Source of the DNA: JAJRXK01 sp964593155
Lineage (GTDB): Bacteria; Krumholzibacteriota; Krumholzibacteriia; JAJRXK01
DNA length: 64,000 nucleotides
Assembly (NCBI GenBank): GCA_964593155.1
Contig: CAZQHE010000004.1
Span: forward strand, 1 to 64,000
Direction of reading: 5' to 3'
Shown here piece by piece: positions 1 to 7,813 of this stretch (position 1 is its first letter; each line of letters starts with the position of its first letter). The notes beneath the pieces are model-generated. The model was not told where the DNA came from and ran no database searches. It saw nothing but the letters and a program-made list of their open reading frames with translations. The translations under genes were made by a program, and so were the position numbers.

Positions 1-32
1 CCGTCCGCCTGCGGATCATCACGTTTTGGATG

Positions 33-61
33 TTGGGTGCCCCTCGACCGCCCGGTACCAT
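33..61 (+). promoter_or_regulatory. Candidate promoter of gdhA
   Basis: A TTGGGT box (33-38) is followed after exactly 17 nt by TACCAT (56-61). This matches the pattern seen at several other operon heads in the window (TTG-rich box, 16-18 nt, TAnnnT). Transcription would start near 68, leaving a leader of about 155 nt before the gdhA start. Inference from sequence pattern only. The first 32 bases hold a small TCCGC/GCGGA hairpin that could belong to the end of an upstream gene. Confidence 0.45.
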
Positions 62-76
62 TCCGCGCGGTCGAGT

Positions 77-98
77 GGTGCACGGCCCGTCGTGCACC
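77..98. repeat. Inverted repeat in the gdhA leader
   Basis: GGTGCACG (77-84) and CGTGCACC (91-98) are perfect inverted copies separated by 6 nt, and each contains the palindrome GTGCAC. The repeat lies just downstream of the predicted start of transcription. It could be an operator for a regulator of glutamate dehydrogenase or an RNA stem-loop in the leader. No T-tract follows, so a terminator is less likely. Confidence 0.5.
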
Positions 99-225
99 CG
101 AGTTCCCGTCTCGGCGGACCGACGCGGGTGTCCGAGGAATCTCGCACCCGTTCTCGTCGCGCCGGCCATCGTCCGATCCGGGGCCCCGAAGCCAGAACCC
201 AATCGAACCGGTAGGAGGAACGGGC

Positions 226-1569
226 ATGTCCAGTGCCGTGCAGGCCTTCATGGAAGGCATCATCGCCAAGAACCCGGCGGAGAAGGAATTCCACCAGGCC
301 GTCGAGGAAGTCGTCGAATCCCTCCTGCCGGTCGTCGATCAGCGTCCGGAGTACAAGAAGGCGAAGGTCCTCGAACGGATCTGCGAACCGGAGCGCGTGA
401 TCATGTTCCGCGTGCCCTGGCAGGCCGACAACGGGGACGTCCACGTCAACCGCGGCTTCCGGATCGAGATGAACAGCGTCCTGGGCCCCTACAAGGGCGG
501 GCTGCGCTTCCATCCCAGCGTGAACCTGGGAATCCTCAAGTTCCTGGCCTTCGAGCAGGTCTTCAAGAACAGCCTCACCACGCTCGCCATCGGCGGCGGC
601 AAGGGCGGCAGCGACTTCGATCCGAAGGGCAAGAGCGACGACGAGGTCATGCGCTTCTGCCAGAGCTTCATGACCGAGCTGCAGCGTCACATCGGCCCCG
701 ACACCGACGTGCCGGCCGGTGACATCGGCGTGGGCGGCCGCGAGATCGGCTTCCTGTTCGGTCAGTACCGGAAGATCAAGAACGCCTTCCACGCCGGCGT
801 GCTCACCGGCAAGGGCCTGAACTGGGGCGGCAGCCTGATCCGGCCCGAGGCCACGGGCTACGGCGCGGTGTACTTCGCCGAAGAGATGCTGAAGACCCGC
901 GGCGACAGCTTCGAGGGCAAGAAGGTGCTCGTGTCCGGCTCGGGCAACGTGGCCCAGTTCGCCACCGAGAAGGTCATCGAACTCGGTGGCAAGGTCATCA
1001 CGCTGAGCGACTCTTCGGGCTTCATCGTCGACAAGGACGGCATCGACACCGAGAAGCTGCAGTACGTGATGGAGCTCAAGAACGTCAAGCGCGGCCGGAT
1101 CAAGGAGTACGCCGACAAGTTCGGTGCCGAGTACCACGAGGGCACCGGTGTGTGGCGCGCGGGCGGCGACGTCGCCCTGCCGAGCGCCACCCAGAACGAG
1201 CTGAACCTCGACGACGCCAAGGCCTTCCTCGAGCAGGGCGGCTTCGTGGTGAGCGAGGGCGCGAACATGCCGAGCACGCCCGAGGCGGTCGAGCTCTTCG
1301 TGGAGAAGGGCATCCTGTACGGTCCGGGCAAGGCCGCCAACGCCGGTGGCGTGGCCGTCAGCGGCCTCGAGATGGCCCAGAACGACCAGCGGATGAACTG
1401 GACCCGCGAGCAGGTCGACGAGCAGCTCCACCGGATCATGATCGACATCCACGAGAACTGCCGTCGGACGGCCGAGGAATTCGGCACGCCGGGCAACTAC
1501 GTGAACGGCGCCAACATCGCCGGCTTCCTCAAGGTGGCCGACGCCATGCTGGAGCAGGGTCTGATCTAG
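226..1569 (+). CDS. gdhA: NADP-type glutamate dehydrogenase
   Basis: This 447-residue cytoplasmic enzyme should interconvert 2-oxoglutarate plus ammonium and glutamate. Its length matches the small hexameric (about 450 aa) bacterial family. The dimerisation/substrate domain carries the GGGKGGSDFDPKGKS signature with the lysine at residue 126 and a PAGDIGVGGREIG stretch with the catalytic aspartate near 166. The Rossmann motif GSGNV follows near 238. The ATG at 226 is chosen because TAGGAGGAA lies 5-6 nt upstream; the frame stays open further upstream but the extra residues are not family-like. The gene stands alone between its own promoter and a terminator. NADP preference is inferred from the close match to the GdhA subgroup. 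Confidence 0.95.
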   Translation: MSSAVQAFMEGIIAKNPAEKEFHQAVEEVVESLLPVVDQRPEYKKAKVLERICEPERVIMFRVPWQADNGDVHVNRGFRIEMNSVLGPYKGGLRFHPSVNLGILKFLAFEQVFKNSLTTLAIGGGKGGSDFDPKGKSDDEVMRFCQSFMTELQRHIGPDTDVPAGDIGVGGREIGFLFGQYRKIKNAFHAGVLTGKGLNWGGSLIRPEATGYGAVYFAEEMLKTRGDSFEGKKVLVSGSGNVAQFATEKVIELGGKVITLSDSSGFIVDKDGIDTEKLQYVMELKNVKRGRIKEYADKFGAEYHEGTGVWRAGGDVALPSATQNELNLDDAKAFLEQGGFVVSEGANMPSTPEAVELFVEKGILYGPGKAANAGGVAVSGLEMAQNDQRMNWTREQVDEQLHRIMIDIHENCRRTAEEFGTPGNYVNGANIAGFLKVADAMLEQGLI

Positions 1570-1609
1570 TCCGGACGGCCGTGGAACCGAACGGTACGGC
1601 CGATCGTTG

Positions 1610-1657
1610 ACGGGCCGGGGCGCCGAGGGACATCCTCACCGCGTCTCGGCCCGTTTT
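1610..1657 (+). terminator. Rho-independent-like terminator after gdhA
   Basis: ACGGGCCG (1610-1617) pairs with CGGCCCGT (1647-1654), and a TTTT run (1654-1657) follows. The loop is long (29 nt) and GC-rich, so it may fold further. It sits 41 nt after the gdhA stop and 37 nt before the next start. Confidence 0.5.
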
Positions 1658-1694
1658 CGTTGCCCCGACGACGCAACCCCACCCGAAGGTCGAC

Positions 1695-4600
1695 ATGGTC
1701 GAATCCGCCGGACTGTCCGGACTCTTCGCGCAGACCCGCCGCAGCGAGGCCAGCTTCGAACGCCTCATGCCCCACCGGGTACGGAACATCCTGGTGGTGG
1801 CCAGCGCCTACGACGCCTTCGTGATCGAGGAGGGCGGGCGGCTCACCGAGCTGATCCTGAACGAGTACGTGTCGCTGAACCTCAGCGACGGCCCCCGCGT
1901 GACCCGGGTGGCCACCGCGGCCGAGGCCCTGGAGCTGATCGAGCAGCAGCCCTTCGACCTGGTGATCACGACCTCGCGGATCGGCAATCTCGACGGCCTG
2001 CGTCTCGGGCGACGCATCAAGCAGATCGAACCGAACTGCCCGGTGGTGCTGCTCGCCTTCGACATCGGCGAGCTGCAGCGGTTGACGGCCGAGCGCCACC
2101 CCGACGCCGTGGACCACGTCTTCCTGTGGTCGGGCGACGCGCGGCTGTTCATCGCGATCATCAAGATGCTCGAGGACCGCTGGAACGTCGATCACGACAC
2201 CGAGGTCGCGCGCGTGCGCACGATCCTGCTCGTGGAGGACTCGGCGCGCTTCATTTCGCTCTACCTGCCGTTGCTGTACACGGTGCTGGTCAAGCAGACC
2301 CACCTGCTGATGGACGACGGCGTGAACCTCGCGAACCGGCTGCTGCGCCTGCGCGCCCGGCCCAAGGTGCTGCTCGCGCAGAATCGCGAGGACGCGATGC
2401 ACGTCTACGAGAAGTACCGTCCGTTCATGCTCGGGGTGATCAGCGACAAGAGCTTCCCCCCCGACGCCTACGGCAACGACGCGAACGATCCCATGGCCGG
2501 GCTCGAGCTGCTCAAGAGGATCAAGGGCGACGACCCCACCATGCCCATGCTCCTGCAGTCGAGCGACGCCGAGGCCCGCAAGCTCGCGCGCGAGATCGGC
2601 GTGCACTTCATCCACAAGCGCTCGCACCGTCTGCTGAAGGAACTGAAGGTCTTCGTCGAGCGGCACTTCGGCTTCGGCGACTTCGTGTTCATCGTGCCCG
2701 ACGGTTCCGAGTGGGGTCGGGCGCGCAACCTGCGCGAACTCGAGGAACAGCTGCAACGCATTCCCGACGAATCGCTGCGCCACCACGCACTGCGCAACGA
2801 CTTCAGCAACTGGCTGCGCGCGCGCACCGAATTCGGCCTGGCCTCGCGTATCCGTCCCTTCCGGATCGAGGACTTCGACAGTATCGACCAGTTGCGCCGT
2901 TACCTCGTCGACACCATGCGCGCCCATCGGATCGAGACCCAGCGCGGCATCGTCACCGACTTCGCGCCGACGCGCTTCGACGAACGCAGCCCCTTCGTGC
3001 GGATCGGCCACGGCAGCCTGGGCGGCAAGGGTCGCGGCCTGGCCTTCGCGAACGCCATGCTGCAGCACCATCCGGCCCTGCACGACCGTTTCCCCGACAT
3101 CCACGTGGCCGTGCCGCGCACGGCGGTGATCGCGACCGACGTCTTCGACCAGTTCCTCACCGACAACGAATTGCTCGACCTGGCCTACGGCAACAACACC
3201 GACGAAGAGATCGCCCATCGATTCTCCACCGCCAAGCTGCCCGCGCACGTGAGCAGTGACCTGGAGAACTTCCTCGGGCGTATCGACTACCCCCTCGCCG
3301 TGCGGAGTTCGAGCCTGCTCGAGGACAGCAGCTCGCAGCCCTTCGCCGGGATCTACCGCACCTACATGGTGCCCAACAGCCACCCCGACCCGCACGTCCG
3401 CCTGGCGCAGCTCTCCCGGGCCATCAAGCTGGTGTACGCGTCGACCTTCAGCCGCGCGGCCAAGGCCTACGCCGAGTCGACCGGCTCGCGGATCGAGGAC
3501 GAGAAGATGGCCGTGGTCCTGCAGCAGGTCGTGGGATCACGGCACGGCGACCGCTTCTACCCGCACATCTCCGGCGTGGCCCGATCCTTCAACTACTACC
3601 CCATCGCGCCGATGCGCGGCGAGGACGGCATCGCGCTCGTGGCGCTCGGACTGGGCCGTCAGGTCGCGGGCGGTCTGCAGGCACTGCGCTTCTCACCACG
3701 GCACCCTCGCAGCGTGCCGGCCTTCAGCTCGGTGCAGTCGACGCTCGACAACGCCCAGCGGCAGTTCTACGCCCTCGACCTGCAGCACCCCCACCGGCTG
3801 CCGGGCATCGAGGAGGACACCAACCTCCTGCGCCTCGACGTCGACGACGCCCGGCAGGATGGGGTGCTCCCCCTGCTGACCTCCACCTTCCAGCCCCAGA
3901 ACGACCGTCTGGTGGAGGGCCTGCGCAAGGACGGCCACCCGGTGCTGACCTTCGCGCCGATCCTCAACAGCGACGCCTTCCCCCTGGCCGCCCTGCTGCG
4001 CGAGGTGCTCGACACCGGCGTGGCGGGCATGGGCAGCGAGGTCGAGCTGGAGTTCGCCGTGGACCTGCGCAGCGACGAGGCCACCTTCGGCTTCCTGCAG
4101 TTGCGGCGCCTCGCCGCCGGCGGCGAGCCCCAGGACGTGGCCCTGCGCGAGGAACAGGTCGAGCGGGCCCTCTGCTTCAGCACCGCGGCCCTGGGCAACG
4201 GTCGCATGGACGACCTTTACGACCTGATCTACGTCCGTCCGGCGACCTTCGACGCGGCGCGTACGCGGCTGATCGCCGAGGAGGTCGGCGAGCTCAACGG
4301 GGTCCTGGCTGCCGAGGGCCGACGCTGTATCTTGATCGGGCCCGGCCGTTGGGGCAGTTCCGACCCGTGGCTGGGGATTCCCGTCACGTGGGACCAGATC
4401 TCCGCGGCCCGTGTGATCGTGGAGACGTCGCTCGAGAACTTCCGGGTCACGCCGAGTCAGGGCACGCACTTCTTCCAGAACATGACGTCGCTGCGGATCG
4501 CCTACTTCACGGTGAACGCGAACGCCGGCGACGACCGGATCGACTGGTCCTGGCTCGAGGGCCACGCCCGCGTCCGGGAGACCGACCACGTCCGTCACCT

Positions 4601-4703
4601 GCGCTTCGAGCACCCCCTGCAGGTGAGGATCGAGGGCAAGAGCAACCGCGGAGTGATCCTCCCGCCGACCCCCCCGCACCACGACGACCGGAGGCCCGCG
4701 TGA
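1695..4703 (+). CDS. Receiver-like domains fused to a PEP/pyruvate-binding (PPDK-N-like) domain
   Basis: This 1002-residue protein has three visible parts. Residues about 30-150 resemble a response-regulator receiver, but the phosphoacceptor position (93) is Thr, so it looks like a pseudo-receiver. Residues about 175-320 form a second receiver-like unit with acidic residues E181/D182 and a well-placed aspartate at 251. From about 430 onward comes the ATP-grasp PEP/pyruvate-binding module: LGGKGRGL, then AVRSSSLLEDSSSQPFAG, and near the C-terminus IGPGRWGSSDPWLG. The phosphohistidine swivel motif and the C-terminal TIM barrel of true PEP synthase or PPDK are absent, so ordinary PEP synthesis is unlikely. 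It heads a tight operon with the M1 peptidase (4-nt overlap) and ispG. Substrate and role are unknown; a phosphorylation-controlled ATP-grasp activity is inference. Confidence 0.8.
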   Translation: MVESAGLSGLFAQTRRSEASFERLMPHRVRNILVVASAYDAFVIEEGGRLTELILNEYVSLNLSDGPRVTRVATAAEALELIEQQPFDLVITTSRIGNLDGLRLGRRIKQIEPNCPVVLLAFDIGELQRLTAERHPDAVDHVFLWSGDARLFIAIIKMLEDRWNVDHDTEVARVRTILLVEDSARFISLYLPLLYTVLVKQTHLLMDDGVNLANRLLRLRARPKVLLAQNREDAMHVYEKYRPFMLGVISDKSFPPDAYGNDANDPMAGLELLKRIKGDDPTMPMLLQSSDAEARKLAREIGVHFIHKRSHRLLKELKVFVERHFGFGDFVFIVPDGSEWGRARNLRELEEQLQRIPDESLRHHALRNDFSNWLRARTEFGLASRIRPFRIEDFDSIDQLRRYLVDTMRAHRIETQRGIVTDFAPTRFDERSPFVRIGHGSLGGKGRGLAFANAMLQHHPALHDRFPDIHVAVPRTAVIATDVFDQFLTDNELLDLAYGNNTDEEIAHRFSTAKLPAHVSSDLENFLGRIDYPLAVRSSSLLEDSSSQPFAGIYRTYMVPNSHPDPHVRLAQLSRAIKLVYASTFSRAAKAYAESTGSRIEDEKMAVVLQQVVGSRHGDRFYPHISGVARSFNYYPIAPMRGEDGIALVALGLGRQVAGGLQALRFSPRHPRSVPAFSSVQSTLDNAQRQFYALDLQHPHRLPGIEEDTNLLRLDVDDARQDGVLPLLTSTFQPQNDRLVEGLRKDGHPVLTFAPILNSDAFPLAALLREVLDTGVAGMGSEVELEFAVDLRSDEATFGFLQLRRLAAGGEPQDVALREEQVERALCFSTAALGNGRMDDLYDLIYVRPATFDAARTRLIAEEVGELNGVLAAEGRRCILIGPGRWGSSDPWLGIPVTWDQISAARVIVETSLENFRVTPSQGTHFFQNMTSLRIAYFTVNANAGDDRIDWSWLEGHARVRETDHVRHLRFEHPLQVRIEGKSNRGVILPPTPPHHDDRRPA

Positions 4704-6457
4704 TCGATCACGTCGAACTCGATCTGACCGTCGACTTCCAGCAGCGCATCGTGCACGGCCACGCCGTCCACCACGTGCGCGAGGCCGAACAGATCGACGC
4801 CCCCGTGCTCCTGCACACCGACGGCCTGGACCTACACGGCGTGTGGGTGGATCCCGGCGACGCGTGGGTCGAGGCCGAGTGGGTGCTGCGCGACCCCGTC
4901 CCTCGCCGCGGGCGCGACCTGCTGGTGACGCTTCCCGAGGGCGCCGACCGCATCAAGGTGGAGTACGCCAGCCGTCCCGACGCGGCCGGTCTGCAGTGGC
5001 TCGAGCCCGAGCAGACCACCGGTGGCGACCGGCCCTTCGTGTACTCGCAGGGGCAGTCGATCTACAACCGCAGTTGGATCCCCCTCTTCGACGACCCGTC
5101 GGTGCGGATCACCTACGATGCCGTGCTGCGCGTCGACAACGGACTGCGCGCGCTGATGGCGGCCGAGGACCGCAGCGATCCGTCCGAAGAAGGCGTGTTC
5201 CGCTTCCACATGCCCCAGCCGATCCCCAGCTACCTGATCGCCATGGCCGTGGGCGATCTGGCCTTCCGCGAGATCGGGCCGCGTTCGGGCGTGTGGGCCG
5301 AGCCCGAGGTCGTCGACGCCGCCCACGCCGAGTTCGTCGACACCGAGGACATGATCGTGGCGGTCGAGGAGCTCTACGGCCCCTACCGGTGGGGCCGCTT
5401 CGACGTGCTGGTGCTGCCACCGGCCTTCCCCTACGGCGGCATGGAGAACCCGCGGCTGACCTTCGCCACGCCCACGATCATCGCCGGCGACCGCTCGCTC
5501 GTGGCGCTGATCGCCCACGAACTCGCCCACAGTTGGAGCGGCAACCTGGTCACCAACGCCACCTGGGACGACTTCTGGCTCAACGAGGGCTTCACCGTGT
5601 ACCTCGAACGCCGGATCATCGAGGAGCTCTTCGGCCGCGAGCGCAGCGAGATGGAAGCCATGATCGGCCGCGACGACCTGGCCGAGGACCTCGACGACAT
5701 GGGGCACGACCACCCCGACACCCGACTCGTGGTCGACCTCGAGGACCGGCATCCCGACGACGCCTTCTCGAACGTCCCCTACGAGAAGGGCTACCTCCTG
5801 CTGCGCCGGTTCGAGGAGACCTTCGGGCGGGCGACCTTCGACCGCTTCCTGCGTGAGTACTTCGACGCACACGCCTTCGAGACCATGACGACCGATCGCT
5901 TCGTCCGGATCCTCCGCGACGAGCTCTTCGCGCCGGCCCCCGAGGCCGCCGCGACGATCGATCTCGACGCGTGGCTCCACGAGCCGGGCGTGCCCGACGC
6001 CGCGCCGGACGCCCGCAGCGATGCCTTCGACCGCGTGGAGGCCGCCGCGGTGCGCTTCGCCGACACCGGCACGCTCCCGGACACCGACGCGTGGACGGCC
6101 TTCGAGTGGATCCACTTCCTCGACGTCCTGCCCGACGACCTCGCCCCCGCCCGCATGGCGGCCCTCGACGAGGCCCACGACCTGACGCACAGCCGGAACT
6201 ACGAGATCCTGTGCGAGTGGCTGATCCTCTCGCTCGAGACCGGCTATCGCACCGCGGAACCGCGGGTCGAGGAATTCCTGCTCGAGGTCGGCCGCCGCAA
6301 GTTCGTCCAGCCGCTCTTCGAGGCATTGCTCGAGGCCGACAACGGTCTCGACCGGGCCCGCGCGATCTACGAGCGCGCGCGGCCCGGCTACCACAGCGTG
6401 ACCTACGACACCATCGACCGGATCCTGGCCGAGGAAGCCGTCGAGCAGGGGGAATGA
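4700..6457 (+). CDS. M1 family aminopeptidase, leukotriene A4 hydrolase-like
   Basis: A 585-residue zinc metallopeptidase. The zinc site is complete: H273-E-L-A-H277, then E296 exactly 18 residues after the second histidine. The substrate-anchoring GGMEN motif is at 246-250. An N-terminal beta domain precedes the catalytic domain, and a helical C-terminal region (about 440-585) resembles the LTA4 hydrolase C-terminal domain rather than the long aminopeptidase N tail. No signal peptide is seen, so it should act in the cytoplasm on short peptides. The GTG start overlaps the preceding stop (GTGA) with GGAG just upstream, showing translational coupling. Epoxide hydrolase activity cannot be judged from sequence. 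Confidence 0.9.
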   Translation: MIDHVELDLTVDFQQRIVHGHAVHHVREAEQIDAPVLLHTDGLDLHGVWVDPGDAWVEAEWVLRDPVPRRGRDLLVTLPEGADRIKVEYASRPDAAGLQWLEPEQTTGGDRPFVYSQGQSIYNRSWIPLFDDPSVRITYDAVLRVDNGLRALMAAEDRSDPSEEGVFRFHMPQPIPSYLIAMAVGDLAFREIGPRSGVWAEPEVVDAAHAEFVDTEDMIVAVEELYGPYRWGRFDVLVLPPAFPYGGMENPRLTFATPTIIAGDRSLVALIAHELAHSWSGNLVTNATWDDFWLNEGFTVYLERRIIEELFGRERSEMEAMIGRDDLAEDLDDMGHDHPDTRLVVDLEDRHPDDAFSNVPYEKGYLLLRRFEETFGRATFDRFLREYFDAHAFETMTTDRFVRILRDELFAPAPEAAATIDLDAWLHEPGVPDAAPDARSDAFDRVEAAAVRFADTGTLPDTDAWTAFEWIHFLDVLPDDLAPARMAALDEAHDLTHSRNYEILCEWLILSLETGYRTAEPRVEEFLLEVGRRKFVQPLFEALLEADNGLDRARAIYERARPGYHSVTYDTIDRILAEEAVEQGE

Positions 6458-6464
6458 TCCGACC

Positions 6465-7685
6465 GTGAAGCCACAGCGACGACGCACGCCGACCTGCTGG
6501 ATCGGAAAGATCCCCGTCGGCAGCGAGCACCCGATCATGGTGCAGTCGATGACCAACACCGACACCGAGGACGCCGCGGCGACCGCGACCCAGGTGATCG
6601 ACCTCGCCCGGGCCGGCAGCGAGGTCGTCCGCATCACGGTCAACACGAAACGCGCCGCCGAACGCGTCGCGGAGATCCGACAGCGCTGCGAGGACGCCGG
6701 CGTCGACGTACCGCTCGTCGGAGACTTCCACTACAACGGACACAAGCTCCTGCGCGAGGTGCCGAGCTGCGCGGAGGCCCTGGCCAAGTACCGCATCAAC
6801 CCCGGCAACGTCGGCACCAGCCGCTCGCACGACGAGAACTTCCGCACCATGGTGCAGGTGGCGATCGACCACGACCGTCCGGTGCGGATCGGCGTGAACT
6901 GGGGATCGCTCGACCAGAACCTGCTCACTCGGCTCATGGACGAGAACGCGAAGAGTGAACATCCGCGCGATGCCCGCGACGTCATGCTCGACGCGATCGT
7001 CGAGAGCGCGGTGCGCAGCGCCGAGGCGGCCGAGGAGATCGGACTGGGCCACGACAGGATCGTCCTGAGCACGAAGGTGAGTGCCGTTCCCGAACTGATC
7101 GAGGTCTACCGGCGTCTGGGCCGGCGGACCGACCTCCCGCTGCATCTCGGTCTGACCGAAGCCGGCATGGGCACCAAGGGAACGGTTTCGAGCACGGCCG
7201 GGATCGCCGTGCTCCTGGCCGAGGGGATCGGCGACACCATCCGTGTGAGTCTCACCCCGGCCCCCGGCGGCGACCGCACCGAGGAGGTGCGCATCGCCCA
7301 GCAGATCCTGCAGTCCATGGAGCTTCGCAGCTTCTTCCCGCAGGTCACCGCGTGTCCGGGCTGCGGGCGCACCACGAGCACCTTCTTCCAGGAACTCGCC
7401 GACGACATCCAGGGCTATCTACTGGAGCGCATGCCCCGGTGGCGGCAGGACTACCCGGGAGCCGAGGAACTGGCGGTGGCCGTCATGGGCTGCGTGGTGA
7501 ACGGCCCCGGCGAGAGCCGGCACGCCGACATCGGGATCTCCCTGCCCGGTACCGGCGAGGATCCCAAGGCTCCGGTGTTCGTCGACGGCGAGCTCCACGG
7601 CACGCTGCAGGGCCCGACCATCGCCGAGGACTTCACGCGCATGGTCGAGGAGTACGTGACCCGGCGCTGGGGCTCGGGCGCCTGA
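6465..7685 (+). CDS. ispG: 4-hydroxy-3-methylbut-2-en-1-yl diphosphate synthase
   Basis: A 406-residue IspG (GcpE) that reduces 2-C-methylerythritol 2,4-cyclodiphosphate to HMBPP in the non-mevalonate isoprenoid pathway. The N-terminal TIM-barrel begins with a typical VQSMTNTDT stretch. The C-terminal domain shows the iron-sulfur cysteines in CPGCGRTT and MGCVVNGPGE. Length fits the short bacterial class without the plant insert. The start is GTG at 6465, 7 nt after the previous stop and behind an AGGGGGA ribosome site. It is the last gene of the operon; a strong hairpin follows. It indicates that isoprenoids come from the MEP pathway. Confidence 0.96.
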   Translation: MKPQRRRTPTCWIGKIPVGSEHPIMVQSMTNTDTEDAAATATQVIDLARAGSEVVRITVNTKRAAERVAEIRQRCEDAGVDVPLVGDFHYNGHKLLREVPSCAEALAKYRINPGNVGTSRSHDENFRTMVQVAIDHDRPVRIGVNWGSLDQNLLTRLMDENAKSEHPRDARDVMLDAIVESAVRSAEAAEEIGLGHDRIVLSTKVSAVPELIEVYRRLGRRTDLPLHLGLTEAGMGTKGTVSSTAGIAVLLAEGIGDTIRVSLTPAPGGDRTEEVRIAQQILQSMELRSFFPQVTACPGCGRTTSTFFQELADDIQGYLLERMPRWRQDYPGAEELAVAVMGCVVNGPGESRHADIGISLPGTGEDPKAPVFVDGELHGTLQGPTIAEDFTRMVEEYVTRRWGSGA

Positions 7686-7710
7686 CCCGGATCTGCAGCT
7701 CGCTCTCGGC

Positions 7711-7743
7711 AGCCCCGGACCGGTCGGTCCGGGGCTTGCTCTT
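7711..7743 (+). terminator. Terminator hairpin after ispG
   Basis: AGCCCCGGACC (7711-7721) and GGTCCGGGGCT (7726-7736) form a perfect 11-bp stem with a GGTC loop, followed by the modestly T-rich TGCTCTT. It separates the ispG operon from the TonB receptor gene. Confidence 0.75.
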
Positions 7744-7813
7744 GATGCCCGGGTCGGATCCCGTCACGCCCCGGAATCGATGCGGGGGTGTGCCACCGAA
7801 CGAGGTCTTCCGG

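Noticed and set aside
1566..3395. Minus-strand open frame opposite the receiver/PPDK-like gene
   Set aside because: No ribosome site, no recognisable domain, and overlaps a clearly coding frame.
7745..7747. Upstream ATG for the TonB receptor
   Set aside because: It lies 8 nt after the ispG terminator stem with no room for a promoter or leader and would add residues ahead of a normal signal peptide.
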